This document shows, piece after piece, positions 9,137 through 18,601 of a DNA stretch of 64,000 nt; the stretch's first letter is position 1; every line of letters starts with the position of its first letter. The notes under the pieces were generated by a model, which searched no databases, was not told where the DNA came from, and saw nothing but the letters and a program-made list of their open reading frames with translations. The stretch comes from Acidimicrobiia bacterium (lineage in GTDB: Bacteria > Actinomycetota > Acidimicrobiia > IMCC26256 > JAOSJL01): contig JAOSJL010000001.1 in NCBI GenBank assembly GCA_027494115.1, positions 1,823,926-1,887,925 on the forward strand, written 5' to 3'. The translations under genes were made by a program, and so were the position numbers.

Positions 9137-10921
9137 GTGATCCCGCTCGAGCGCCTGCGCGCCTTTTCGATCATCAGCCACGTCGATCACGGCAAGAGCA
9201 CGCTCGCAGACCGGATGCTGGAGATCTGCGGCGCCGTCGACGCACGCCAGATGCGGGCGCAGTATCTCGACTCGATGGATCTGGAGCGTGAGCGGGGTAT
9301 CACGATCAAGGCCCAGAACGTCCGGCTGTCGTACGGAGATCACGTCCTCCAGTTGATCGACACGCCGGGTCACGTCGATTTCGGCTACGAGGTGTCGCGC
9401 AGCCTCGCAGCCTGCGAGGGGGCGCTCCTTCTCGTCGACGCATCGCAGGGCATCGAGGCCCAGACGCTGGCCAACACCTATCTGGCGGTCGAGAACGACC
9501 TGTCGGTGGTGGCGGCCGTCAACAAGATCGACCTGCCGGCCGCCGATCCTGACCGGGTGTCGGGGGAGATCGAACGGATACTCGGAATCGGTGCCGACGA
9601 GGTTCTTCGCATCTCGGCGAAGACCGGTGAAGGTGTCCACGAGCTCCTCGATGCGATCGTGGAACGTGTACCACCGCCCACGGGTGACGAGAACGCACCG
9701 TTGCGCGCACTGATCTTCGATTCCCACTACGACGCGTACCGCGGTGTCGTGAGCGCCGTGCGGGTGATGGATGGCGTCATGCGCTCGGGTGACGCGCTGC
9801 GCTTTGTGCAGACCGGAGAGGATCACGTCGCGGAGGAGATCGGTTCGCGTGAACCCGATCAGGTGCCCACCGCGGAGCTCGGCCCGGGAGAGGTGGGGTA
9901 CCTGATCGCCGGGATCAAGGACGTCGGGCAGGCGCGCGTGGGTGAAACCGTCACGACACCGGCTCGTCCGGCCGAGGCGTTGGAGGGCTACCGCGACCCA
10001 CTCGCCATGGTGTTCTGCGGCCTGTATCCGGTCGAGGGCGACGCCTACGCGGATCTGCGTGAGGCGCTCGAGAAGCTCCAACTCAACGACTCCTCTTTCA
10101 CCTACGAGCCCGAGACCTCGAGTGCGCTCGGTTTCGGGTTCCGCTGCGGATTTCTGGGGCTGTTGCACATGGAAATCGTGCGCGAGCGCTTGGAACGCGA
10201 ATACGGGCTCGAGCTCGTCACGACGGCACCCAACGTCGAGTACCGAGCGAACACACGTGGCGGAGGTGTCGAGGTCGTCGACAACCCGTCGGCTCTTCCG
10301 TCGGGCAGTGAGATCGAGTCGGTGGAGGAGCCCTTCGTCCGCGTCACGATTCTGACCCCGTCGGATTACGTCGGTCCGCTGATGGATCTGTGCCAGAGCC
10401 GACGTGGCGAGATGAAACAGATGGAATACCTCTCCGAGAACCGGGTCGAGTTGGTCTACCTGATGCCGCTCGCCGAGATCGTCCTCGACTTCTTCGATCG
10501 GATGAAGTCGCGCACGCGGGGCTACGCGTCGCTCGACTACGAGCCCTCCGGCTACCGACGCTCGGATCTCACGAAGGTCGACATCCTTCTCAACGGCGTG
10601 CCTGTCGATGCGTTCTCTGCCATCGTCCACCGCGACCGTTCGTACGAGTACGGGCGCCGGATGACCGACAAGCTCCGGGAGCTCATCCCGCGCCAGCTGT
10701 TCGACGTTCCCATCCAGGCGGCCATCGGCGGTCGGATCATCGCCCGCGAGACCGTCAAGGCGAAGCGCAAGGACGTGATCGCCAAGTGCTACGGCGGTGA
10801 CGTGACACGCAAGCGCAAGCTCCTCGAGCGTCAGAAGGAGGGGAAGCGGCGCATGAAACAGGTGGGGAGTGTCGAAGTTCCCCAGGAGGCGTTCGTGGCG
10901 GCACTCCGGCTGGAGGAATGA
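9137..10921 (+). CDS. lepA: Elongation factor 4 (ribosome back-translocase)
   Basis: About 594 residues from GTG 9137; an open extension back to 9020 is Gly-Arg-Thr repetitive and unlikely to be native. The G domain shows '[16 protein letters not shown]' (G1), 'RGITIKAQ' (G2), '[11 protein letters not shown]' (G3), 'VNKIDLP' (G4) and 'SAKTGEG' (G5). EF-G-like domains III and V follow, then the LepA-specific C-terminal domain with '[15 protein letters not shown]' and '[20 protein letters not shown]'. It is a GTPase that remodels stalled ribosomes. Confidence 0.96.
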   Translation: MIPLERLRAFSIISHVDHGKSTLADRMLEICGAVDARQMRAQYLDSMDLERERGITIKAQNVRLSYGDHVLQLIDTPGHVDFGYEVSRSLAACEGALLLVDASQGIEAQTLANTYLAVENDLSVVAAVNKIDLPAADPDRVSGEIERILGIGADEVLRISAKTGEGVHELLDAIVERVPPPTGDENAPLRALIFDSHYDAYRGVVSAVRVMDGVMRSGDALRFVQTGEDHVAEEIGSREPDQVPTAELGPGEVGYLIAGIKDVGQARVGETVTTPARPAEALEGYRDPLAMVFCGLYPVEGDAYADLREALEKLQLNDSSFTYEPETSSALGFGFRCGFLGLLHMEIVRERLEREYGLELVTTAPNVEYRANTRGGGVEVVDNPSALPSGSEIESVEEPFVRVTILTPSDYVGPLMDLCQSRRGEMKQMEYLSENRVELVYLMPLAEIVLDFFDRMKSRTRGYASLDYEPSGYRRSDLTKVDILLNGVPVDAFSAIVHRDRSYEYGRRMTDKLRELIPRQLFDVPIQAAIGGRIIARETVKAKRKDVIAKCYGGDVTRKRKLLERQKEGKRRMKQVGSVEVPQEAFVAALRLEE

Positions 10922-10959
10922 TCCGAGAGCACGCCGGAGGTCGGGGGCCGCGCGTGATC

Positions 10960-12132
10960 TCAGCCTGAGGCGTCGCGGGGCAGACCGAGAACCCGTTCCC
11001 CGATGATGTTGCGCTGGACCTCGGCGGTTCCTCCTCCGATCGTGAGCGCCGGCGAGAACAGGAATCCCGCCGTCCACAGTGTTCCCGGGTCGGCGAACGG
11101 TCCGGCGTCGAGCAGCATGCCGTACGTGCCCGCGAGCGCGAGCGCGGCGGCGAAGACCTTCTGGCCGTGCTCGTCCGAGATCGCCTTGCGCACTGATGCC
11201 TCCGGACCGGGTTCGAGCCCGCGCATCTGCGCCGACACGGTGCGTAGCCGGATGAGGCGCAGCACCTCCGCTTCGATGTAGAGGTCGGCGAGTTGCTGAC
11301 GGATCGTGGCGTCGCCGACGCCGCCGTGGGCGCGCACGACGTCGAGGAGGTCGTGGGCCGTGGGGCCCATGCCCCAGAGCGCACCTTCACCCGAGAGTGA
11401 GACGCGTTCGTTCCCGAGCGTGACCTTGGCGAGGCGCCACCCGTTGTGTTCCTCCCCGACGAGGTGATCGGCGGGGATCCGCACGTCGGTGAAGAACACC
11501 TCGTTGAAGTCCGCCCCACCGGTCATCTGTCGAATCGGGCGTCTTTCGATGCCGGGGGTGGACATGTCGAGGACGAAGTACGAGATCCCCTGGTGTTTGG
11601 TGGCATCAGGATCGGTGCGCGCGAGAAGGATCCCGAAACGGGCGCCCTCCGCGTAGGTGGTCCAGATCTTCTGCCCGTTGACGACGAACGTGTCGCCATC
11701 GCGCTCGGCCCGTGTCGAGAGCGAGGCGAGGTCGCTGCCGGCACCGGGTTCGCTGAAGAGTTGGCACCAGAGCTCGGTGCCGTCGAGGATTCCCGGGAGC
11801 CATCGCCGGCGTTGCTCCTCGGTTCCCGCCACGAGCAGCGTGGGGCCCGCCCACCCGAGTCCGATCGGGTTCACGGGACGGGCAATTCCCGAATCCCGCA
11901 GGAGAGCGTCGATCGCCACCTGTTCGGGTGGCGAGGCGTCGAGCCCCCACGGTTTCGGCCAGTGAGGTGCCACGTACCCCGCCGCAGCGAGTCGTGACAG
12001 GGCATCAGCCGGGGGAGTCCCGTCGGATCCCCGCATCTCGTCGAGAAAACGACGGAGTGAATCGGCGGCCGCGAGTGCCTCGGGGGAAGGTCGAGATCCA
12101 CGTTCGTCACGATATCGCCACGCCGTATGCAC
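10960..12132 (-). CDS. Acyl-CoA dehydrogenase family protein
   Basis: About 390 residues. The FAD-binding mid-domain has 'CQLFSEPGAGSDLASL' and 'VNGQKIWTTYA', and the C-terminal helical domain ends 'GGGTAEVQRNIIGERVLGLP', both diagnostic of the family. It would oxidise an acyl-CoA to the enoyl form and pass electrons to ETF. The usual catalytic Glu cannot be placed with certainty and the substrate is unknown. The start is ambiguous: GTG 12132 is used here. The frame opens as far as 12198, but that would overlap the divergent hemW gene. Confidence 0.88.
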   Translation of the reverse strand: MHTAWRYRDERGSRPSPEALAAADSLRRFLDEMRGSDGTPPADALSRLAAAGYVAPHWPKPWGLDASPPEQVAIDALLRDSGIARPVNPIGLGWAGPTLLVAGTEEQRRRWLPGILDGTELWCQLFSEPGAGSDLASLSTRAERDGDTFVVNGQKIWTTYAEGARFGILLARTDPDATKHQGISYFVLDMSTPGIERRPIRQMTGGADFNEVFFTDVRIPADHLVGEEHNGWRLAKVTLGNERVSLSGEGALWGMGPTAHDLLDVVRAHGGVGDATIRQQLADLYIEAEVLRLIRLRTVSAQMRGLEPGPEASVRKAISDEHGQKVFAAALALAGTYGMLLDAGPFADPGTLWTAGFLFSPALTIGGGTAEVQRNIIGERVLGLPRDASG

Positions 12133-12172
12133 GAGGCCGTTCGCGCGAGGCCGTTCGCGCGACGATCGTGCC

Positions 12173-13300
12173 GTGGCGTTCGGCGTGTATGTGCACATCC
12201 CTTTCTGTGAGGTGCGCTGCGACTACTGCGACTTCGCCACGTGGACCGACCGACCGCACCTGATCGACGACTACGTCGAGGCCTGCATCGGTGATCTCGA
12301 CCAACGTAAGGAATCGGGCACGGTGCCTCCCGCCAGCAGTGTCTTCTTCGGTGGGGGGACTCCGTCGATGCTCCCCGCGGAGCATCTGGCGCGCATCCTC
12401 GACGCCGTCGACCTTGCTGGCGACGCCGAGATCACCGTCGAATGCAATCCCGACTCGGTGAACGCCGACAAGCTCTCGATCTACCGGCGGGCGGGTGTCA
12501 ACAGGATCTCCCTGGGGGTGCAGTCGACGGTCCCTCACGTCCTCGCGACGCTCGGGCGTACCCACGACAGATCGAACGTCGAACGCGCATGCGCCGCTGT
12601 ACGTGAAGCGGCGATCGATTCGTTCAACCTCGACCTCATCTACGGGACACCCGGCGAATCACTCGACGACTGGCGCCGGACACTCGACGACGTGCTCGCT
12701 CTCGAGCCTGGGCACCTCAGCGCCTACGCCCTGACCGTCGAGGCCGGCACCCCCTTGGCCGCGCGTGTCGGGTCGAGCGAATCACCACCACCCGATGACG
12801 ACGACCAGGCGCTCAAGTACGAGATAGCGGACCAACGTCTCCGGTCAGCAGGGCTGGACTGGTACGAGATCTCGAACTTCGCCGCGGACGGGAACGAATG
12901 CCGCCACAACAGCCTCTACTGGTCGGGAGACGACTACCTCGCCGTGGGCTGCGCCGGGCACGGTTTCACTGACGGACGGAGATGGTGGAACGTGCGTCGT
13001 CCGGAGGACTACATCGCGCGCATAGAGAGTGGGCGCTCCCCCGAGCGCGGAAGCGAGACCCTTTCGAAGGAAGGCCGTGACGACGAGGCACTGATGCTCG
13101 GGCTTCGGACCCGGCGCGGCATTCTCGCCGACGCGGTCGCGTTCGCGCCGGCTGCCGCGCTGATCGACGCCGGGCTGCTGGCCGCGATCGACGACCGACT
13201 GCGGCTCACGCTTTCGGGGCGGCTCGTCGCATCGGAGATCACCGCACGGCTCGTCGACTTCCACCAGCCGGTCGATCCCGACCTCACGTCGGTAGACTGA
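12173..13300 (+). CDS. hemW: Heme chaperone HemW (coproporphyrinogen oxidase-like)
   Basis: 375 residues, GTG start. The radical-SAM cluster motif is 'CEVRCDYC' (CxxxCxxC) at residues 12-19, preceded by 'YVHIPF'; 'FFGGGTPSML' and 'NLDLIYGTPGE' follow. The C-terminal part contains 'HNSLYW', the HNxxYW motif of HemW proteins. HemW binds heme and delivers it to respiratory enzymes; it is often mis-called HemN. The position immediately before hrcA matches many Gram-positive genomes. Confidence 0.93.
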   Translation: MAFGVYVHIPFCEVRCDYCDFATWTDRPHLIDDYVEACIGDLDQRKESGTVPPASSVFFGGGTPSMLPAEHLARILDAVDLAGDAEITVECNPDSVNADKLSIYRRAGVNRISLGVQSTVPHVLATLGRTHDRSNVERACAAVREAAIDSFNLDLIYGTPGESLDDWRRTLDDVLALEPGHLSAYALTVEAGTPLAARVGSSESPPPDDDDQALKYEIADQRLRSAGLDWYEISNFAADGNECRHNSLYWSGDDYLAVGCAGHGFTDGRRWWNVRRPEDYIARIESGRSPERGSETLSKEGRDDEALMLGLRTRRGILADAVAFAPAAALIDAGLLAAIDDRLRLTLSGRLVASEITARLVDFHQPVDPDLTSVD

Positions 13301-13319
13301 GCCCCGGAAAGGGAGAGTT

Positions 13320-14384
13320 GTGGCTCTACGCACACCGACAACCGGCACGGGGTCACTCGACGCCCGTCAGGCGGCGATTCTGGAGGCGGTGATCCGGCAC
13401 TACGTGCTCTCCGCCCAGCCGGTCGCCTCCCAGGCGATCGCTGCGAACGACGGGATCGGTGTCTCGAGCGCGACGGTCCGCAACGAGATGGCGGTTCTCG
13501 AGGAGCGTGGGCTCATCGAACAACCCCACACCTCAGCGGGTCGGGTGCCCACCGAACGGGGATACCGGTGGTACGTCGACCACATGCGCGGGACCCGCGG
13601 TCTCTCGGTGGTCCAGCGGCGGGCCATCAGCTACTTCTTCGCCTCTCCTCACTCGTCGGTGTGCGAGCTCCTGGCCGAGACCAGCCATCTCCTGGCCCGC
13701 GTCACCGACCACGCCGGCGTGGTCGTGGCTCCAGCCGCTGACGCGGCATCGGTGTGCAGCTTCCATCTCACACCTCTCGATTCGGGCACCGCCGTCGCCG
13801 TGGCAGTCATGTCCGACGGCAGTGTGGAGCGCGAGCTCCTGGGCCTCGACGATGCGGTCGACGCCACGAGAGTCCAGGCAGCAGAGGAGATCCTCTCGGA
13901 CGCGTTGACCAGTCACCCGCTGTCCGCCCACGGCTCTCCCCGCGTCACGGGCGACACCCTCATCGACGGTGTCGTCGATACGGCCGTCGCTGCGATTCGC
14001 CGGCACGTTCGGGAGTCGTCGGAACCCTGCTTCGTCGGGGGCGCAGGTCGCATCGCGGCCGAACAGGACGCATTCGGGAGCTCCGATCTGGCGGAACTGC
14101 TCGATGTGCTCGAACGCCCCTCGCTTCTCGCCACCATCACGAGGGACGCACTCGACCGCGGCATGACGGTCCAGATCGGATCCGAAAACGATCTCTCGGA
14201 ACTGCGCGAGTGCTCGATGGTGCTGGCGTCGTATCCGGTGGGCCTCGCGGCTTCCGGCACCGTGGCGGTACTCGGCCCGACCCGCATGGACTACGCCACG
14301 GCCCTCGGGGCGGTGGCACACGTCGCCCGGCAACTGACCGACGCCGTCGCCGATCTCGACCTGGCCGCCGGGTCGGGCACCTAG
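13320..14384 (+). CDS. hrcA: Heat-inducible transcription repressor HrcA
   Basis: 354 residues, GTG start 20 bp after hemW. The N-terminal winged helix contains '[17 protein letters not shown]' and '[19 protein letters not shown]', followed by '[19 protein letters not shown]', the strongest HrcA signature. The C-terminal GAF-like and dimerisation region ends near '[19 protein letters not shown]'. HrcA binds CIRCE elements to repress chaperone operons. No CIRCE sequence is visible near this operon, so its targets probably lie elsewhere. Confidence 0.95.
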   Translation: MALRTPTTGTGSLDARQAAILEAVIRHYVLSAQPVASQAIAANDGIGVSSATVRNEMAVLEERGLIEQPHTSAGRVPTERGYRWYVDHMRGTRGLSVVQRRAISYFFASPHSSVCELLAETSHLLARVTDHAGVVVAPAADAASVCSFHLTPLDSGTAVAVAVMSDGSVERELLGLDDAVDATRVQAAEEILSDALTSHPLSAHGSPRVTGDTLIDGVVDTAVAAIRRHVRESSEPCFVGGAGRIAAEQDAFGSSDLAELLDVLERPSLLATITRDALDRGMTVQIGSENDLSELRECSMVLASYPVGLAASGTVAVLGPTRMDYATALGAVAHVARQLTDAVADLDLAAGSGT

Positions 14385-14398
14385 GCGGCGGAACCGGC

Positions 14399-15512
14399 GT
14401 GCAGAACGACCTCTACGCGGTTCTCGGCGTCCCGAGCAACGCAGGCGACGCCGAGATCAAGGCTGCCTACCGAAAGCTCGCGCGCGAGCACCATCCCGAC
14501 GCCCGCCCGGGCGATTCGGAGGCCGAGGCGCGCTTCAAGGAGATTTCCACGGCGTACGCGGTGCTCGGTGATCCCGAGAAGCGCCGTAGGTACGACACCT
14601 TCGGTCCGGACGCTTTCCGTGCCGGGGGCGGGGGGAGCGGGTAACGCCGGTGACCCCTTCGGTTTCGGCGACATCTTTGAAGCCTTCTTCAGCGGAGACG
14701 CGTTCGGCGGCGGTGGCGGGCGACAACAGCAGGCCCAGGACCTGGCTACCGAGCTCCTGCTCTCGCTCGAGGAGGTCGTGGCCGGCGCGACACGGATGCT
14801 CCACGCGCGCATGCCCGTCGAATGTCCGACGTGCGAGGCCAGCGGTTGCCGGCCGGGGACCGAGGCCTCGTTGTGTACCGAATGCAACGGGAACGGCCAG
14901 GTGCGCCAGGTCCGACGCTCGGTTCTGGGACAGATGGTCACGGCGGCCGTGTGCCCCCGGTGCGGTGGCGCGGGCATGGAGATCCATGATCCGTGCCCCG
15001 ACTGCCGAGGTGACGGACGAGTTCTCGATGATGTGGAGATCGAGATCGAGATCCCTGCGGGAATCGAGAACGGTCAACGGGTCCGCATGAGCGGCCGAGG
15101 TCCGGTCGGCCCGCGGGGTGGACCACGCGGCGATCTCTACGTCGACATACAGGTGGCCCCGCACGAACGGTTTGCACGCGAGGCAGACGATCTCCACATG
15201 ACACTGGCGGTCCCGGTCACCGGAATGGTTCTCGGTGCGACCCGGGAGATCGAGACGTTCGACGAGCCCGTCGAGGTGGACATCGAGCCGGGCACACAGC
15301 CCGGTCGAGTTCTGCGTCTGAAGGGCCGTGGTGTTCCGCACCTGCACCGTCGACGACGCGGCGATCTCTACATCCACCTCACAGTCGAGATTCCCGAACA
15401 GCTCGACGAGGAGCAGGAAGCCCTGTTCCGGCAGTTGGCGGAACTGCGTGGCGAGGAGGTCGCCCCGCCCGGCGTCGGATTCGTCTCGAGGATCAAGTCG
15501 GCGTTCCAGTGA
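14399..15512 (+). CDS. dnaJ: Chaperone DnaJ, frame shift in the Gly-rich linker
   Basis: The J domain ('[20 protein letters not shown]', HPD at 'HHPDARPG') reads from GTG 14399 to about 14620. The frame then breaks in a G5-C-G6 stretch (14624-14635), where one extra G creates a stop at 14642. From there the other frame continues with the G/F region, four zinc-finger repeats ([32 protein letters not shown]) and the substrate-binding domains to 15512. The homopolymer position argues for sequencing error. DnaJ stimulates DnaK ATPase. As the copy next to hrcA, it corresponds to actinobacterial dnaJ2. Confidence 0.93.
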
Positions 15513-16326
15513 CCGGTTCGTCGGCGAACGATTCGTCGGTGAGCGAGGAGGTGTCAACGCCCGAATCGGGATCATTGTGGGGCTTCCCCGCAGACAGCGA
15601 TGCACGTGCCCACACGTTCGTGCCGGCCCTCGCCGCGAACGTGAGCATCGAGGGTGACGACGGTCATCACCTGAGCCGTGTGCGCCGATTGACGGTCGGC
15701 GAAGCCTTCACCGGAGCGGACGGGACGGGCCGTTGGCGACGCTACGTCGTGACAGATGTGAGCCGCGGGTGTCTTCGCGGCAGTGCGGGCAGCGATGACC
15801 ACGTTCACGAAGAACCGCGACCCCGAGCGGAGATCGCCGTCGCCTTCGCCGTGACGAAGGGCGACAAGCCACAGCGCGTCGTGTCGGCACTCACTGAGTT
15901 GGGCGTCGACCGCATCGTTCCTGTGCGGTCCGCGCGTTCAGTCGTACGGCGTGATCCAGGTCGGGCGGCATCCGCGGCGCGTCGTCTGCGCGTCGTGGGC
16001 GCGAAGCGGCGTGTCAGAGTCGGCGGGCGCGGTTACCCGAGATCGCCGACGAGATCGAGTGGTCGGAGCTTCAGGCACCCGACGGCGCGGCGATCGTCGT
16101 TGCCGAACGTGGCGCGTCGCGAACCCCGGGCGGGGACACTCCGATCGATCCGGGTCCGAACGGGTGGTTCCTTCTCGTCGGCCCCGAAGGTGGGTTCGCA
16201 CCCGGCGAACTGGCCGACCTCGGGGTGACCGAGACCTTGGCGGTCGGGCCCTTCGTCCTGCGCTCCGCCACGGCGGCCGTGGCCGCAGCTTCGATCCTGG
16301 TGGCCTCACGGGCCCGGATCCCATGA
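15509..16326 (+). CDS. rsmE: 16S rRNA m3U1498 methyltransferase RsmE, frame-shifted
   Basis: The N-terminal PUA-like part reads in one frame ('DDGHHLSRVRRLTVGEAF', 'VAFAVTKGDKPQRVVSALTE', 'GVDRIVPVRSARSV'). The SPOUT half reads one frame away: 'REAACQSRRARLPEI', 'WFLLVGPEGGFAPGELADLG', 'LAVGPFVLRSATAAVAAASI'. The shift lies at about 15995-16001 and needs one restored base. RsmE methylates U1498 of 16S rRNA with SAM. The start overlaps the dnaJ stop by 4 bp. The remaining open frame beyond the shift is noise. Confidence 0.9.
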
Positions 16327-16436
16327 GACGGTCCGAAATGTGGCCATTTGCGAGAGGGATCTGCTAGATTGTCCAACGAGAGAGCAGAGCGTGTCGCGGG
16401 CATTTCCTGTAGGCTGGTAACAGTCAGCCCGAGGGG

Positions 16437-16457
16437 TTGCCCACGCAGCGTGGGCAA
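16437..16457 (+). promoter_or_regulatory. Perfect 8-bp inverted repeat, candidate BldD operator
   Basis: TTGCCCAC-GCAGC-GTGGGCAA. Its centre (16441-16453) matches the inner part of the published Streptomyces BldD box, TnACnC(A/T)GnGTnA, at 7 of 9 specified positions; only the outer T and A differ. It lies about 74 bp upstream of the bldD-like start. BldD is known to repress its own gene, so autoregulation is a reasonable inference. Confidence 0.45.
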
Positions 16458-16530
16458 ACTGCCAACACGTTGGGTGGTTGGCCGAACATCGGCAGTGGGC
16501 GTGGCCGGCGTGGAACGAGAGGGCGGAGTC

Positions 16531-17019
16531 GTGGAACCAGCAGGAAGCCAGGTGGGCGAGCGCCTTCGAGCGATCCGCCGTCAGAAGGGTCTGTCACTGC
16601 ATGACGTGGAGGCCCGCTCGCATCTCGAGTTCAAGGCTTCGGTCCTCGGGGCGTACGAACGCGGCGAGCGCGCGATTTCCGTTCCGCGGTTGCTGCGCCT
16701 CGCGGAGATCTACGAAGTTCCTGCCGATCAGCTTCTCCCTCGGAGCCCCGATGTGGAGATCAATCTCACCGAACCCGCGGCCGACGTGCCCCTCGACGGC
16801 TTCACCATCGATCTCACCCGCCTCGGCCAGACCGATGATCCCGATGCTGCGACGATCAACAGGTACGCCACCACGATCCAGCTCCAGCGTCAGGACTTCA
16901 ACGGCAGGATGCTGACGATTCGTCGCGACGACCTGCGCGTTCTCGCTGCGGCACTCGGTCGGAGCGCCGACGAGCTCGGGGCCCACCTCGACCGCCTCGG
17001 TCTGCGCGCCGGCGCCTGA
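16531..17019 (+). CDS. bldD: BldD-family transcription regulator with c-di-GMP motif
   Basis: 162 residues from GTG 16531, close to the length of Streptomyces BldD; earlier GTGs at 16501 and 16510 are possible. The N-terminal XRE-type HTH has 'GERLRAIRRQKGLSLHDVEA' and 'VLGAYERGERAISVPRLLRL', then 'YEVPADQLLP'. The C-terminal domain has 'INRYATTIQLQRQDFNGRML' and the bipartite c-di-GMP-binding signature R120-x-D122, eight residues, R131-x-x-D134. In Streptomyces this domain binds a c-di-GMP tetramer that dimerises BldD to repress development genes. Conservation of all four charged residues suggests this one also responds to c-di-GMP. Its regulon here is unknown. Confidence 0.88.
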   Translation: MEPAGSQVGERLRAIRRQKGLSLHDVEARSHLEFKASVLGAYERGERAISVPRLLRLAEIYEVPADQLLPRSPDVEINLTEPAADVPLDGFTIDLTRLGQTDDPDAATINRYATTIQLQRQDFNGRMLTIRRDDLRVLAAALGRSADELGAHLDRLGLRAGA

Positions 17020-17077
17020 ACACCGATTCGCCGGCCTTCCGGACCCGCGCGGCAGCTCGGTCGCCCGGGGCTAGCCT

Positions 17078-18079
17078 GTGGCCAAAATGACGCCACCGGC
17101 TCCCACCCAGGTCAAGGTGCTCGTCCCCGGCAACCACCTCATGGTGGGACTGCTGGGGCAGCGCGACGAACTGCTGCGCCTCATCGAGGGCGCGTTCCCC
17201 GTCGACATCCACGTCCGGGGCAACGAGATCACCATCAGCGGAGCGGACCCCGACGCCGAGCGCGTGGCACGCCTCTTCGAGGAGCTCGTCGTGCTCGTGG
17301 AGTCGGGTCAGACGCTCGATCCTGACGGCGTGACGCGCACGATCCACATGATCGAGGACGACCAACGTCCCAGTGAGGTGATGTCGGCGGAGGTCGTGAT
17401 CGGTCGCAAGGCGGTGCGTCCGAAGACGCTCGGTCAGCGCCGGTACCTCGACGCCGTGAGAGACCACACGATCACGTTCGCCGTCGGACCGGCAGGGACC
17501 GGCAAGAGCTATCTCGCCGTGGCGATGGCCGTCGAGGCGCTGCGCGACGACACCGCGCACCGCATCATTCTCACCCGGCCCGCCGTGGAAGCCGGAGAAC
17601 GGCTCGGATACCTACCGGGAGACATGCTCGCCAAGGTCGATCCCTACCTTCGACCGCTCTACGATGCGCTCTACGATCTTCTCGAGGCCGACGCCGTTCA
17701 GCGACTCATGGAGCGCGGGACGATCGAGGTCGCCCCGCTCGCCTACATGCGCGGCCGCACTCTGAACGACTCCTTCATCATCCTCGACGAGGCTCAGAAC
17801 ACGACTCCCGAGCAGATGAAGATGTTCCTCACGCGGCTGGGCTTCGGCTCGAAGGTCGTGGTCACCGGTGACGTGACCCAGATCGATCTCCAGGACGGGC
17901 GCAAGCGTTCGGGGCTCCTCCACGTGGGGGAAGTCCTTCGCGATGTCGAGGGCCTGGCTCATGTCGAGTTGGGCAGCCGCGACGTCGTTCGCCACCGACT
18001 CGTGCAGGACATCGTCGACGCCTACGGCCGAGCCGAGGACAGCGATACGGGCTCTGGCGAGCGTGGCGACGATGGCTGA
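17078..18079 (+). CDS. phoH: PhoH-like ATPase
   Basis: 333 residues. An N-terminal KH-like segment ('[20 protein letters not shown]') precedes the P-loop ATPase: '[20 protein letters not shown]' (Walker A), '[19 protein letters not shown]', '[19 protein letters not shown]' (Walker B), '[11 protein letters not shown]'. The family is implicated in RNA metabolism. Start at GTG 17078 or ATG 17087. The 3' end overlaps ybeY, and pairing with ybeY is nearly universal in bacteria. Confidence 0.94.
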   Translation: MAKMTPPAPTQVKVLVPGNHLMVGLLGQRDELLRLIEGAFPVDIHVRGNEITISGADPDAERVARLFEELVVLVESGQTLDPDGVTRTIHMIEDDQRPSEVMSAEVVIGRKAVRPKTLGQRRYLDAVRDHTITFAVGPAGTGKSYLAVAMAVEALRDDTAHRIILTRPAVEAGERLGYLPGDMLAKVDPYLRPLYDALYDLLEADAVQRLMERGTIEVAPLAYMRGRTLNDSFIILDEAQNTTPEQMKMFLTRLGFGSKVVVTGDVTQIDLQDGRKRSGLLHVGEVLRDVEGLAHVELGSRDVVRHRLVQDIVDAYGRAEDSDTGSGERGDDG

Positions 18080-18601
18080 ACCCGGTGAGCATCCCGAGGT
18101 CTTCGGTGCCGACGAGCAGCAGGCGGTCGCGATCGACGTTCTGCGCTGGACCGGCCTGGCGCGGTTCGTCCTGATCGCGGAACGAGCACCGGCGGGTGGT
18201 GAGCTCTCGCTGATCTTCGTCGACGAAGAGGCGATCACAGAACTGAACGAGCGCTTTCTCGCCGGGACCGGCGCGACCGATGTGCTGGCGTTCCCGCTCG
18301 AGGACGATCCCCCGCTGGGCGGGCGTCAGCCCGATCAGGGCGGTCGCGGCCCCGGGTCTCCCGCTGCCCCGTCGGACCCCCAGTGGTCATCGGAGATGTG
18401 GTCGTGTGCCCGTCGGTCGTGGAGCGTAACGCCCTCGACGACGGAAACCCTCTCGACGACGAACTCGGCCGTGTCGTGGTGCACGGGGTCCTTCATCTTC
18501 TGGACTACGACCACGGTGACGACCACGCGGCCTCGACGATGAGCCGCCGCGAAGACGAACTCCTCGCCTCCTGGCGCTCACCCGCGGAGGGGAAGCAGTG
18601 A
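18072..18601 (+). CDS. ybeY: Endoribonuclease YbeY, frame-shifted
   Basis: The N-terminal half reads from ATG 18072: 'SLIFVDEEAITELNERFLAG', 'TDVLAFPLEDDPPLGG'. The frame then breaks in a C5 run at 18377-18381. Adding one C joins it to 'VVIGDVVVCPSVVERNA' and the zinc motif 'HGVLHLLDYDHGDD', ending at 18601. YbeY is the metal-dependent RNase for 16S rRNA 3'-end maturation and 70S quality control. It overlaps phoH upstream and the CorC-like gene downstream. Confidence 0.9.

Noticed and set aside
8741..11077. Long minus-strand frame that would extend rpsT upstream by almost 700 codons
   Set aside because: The real S20 starts at 'MANIKSQIKR' (8983); the rest is antisense to lepA.
13300..13320. 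CIRCE element for HrcA
   Set aside because: No TTAGCACTC-N9-GAGTGCTAA-like sequence is present near hrcA or dnaJ.
18383..18601. A separate small gene carrying the HGVLHLLDYDH motif
   Set aside because: It is the C-terminal half of ybeY, displaced by a one-base loss in a C5 run.
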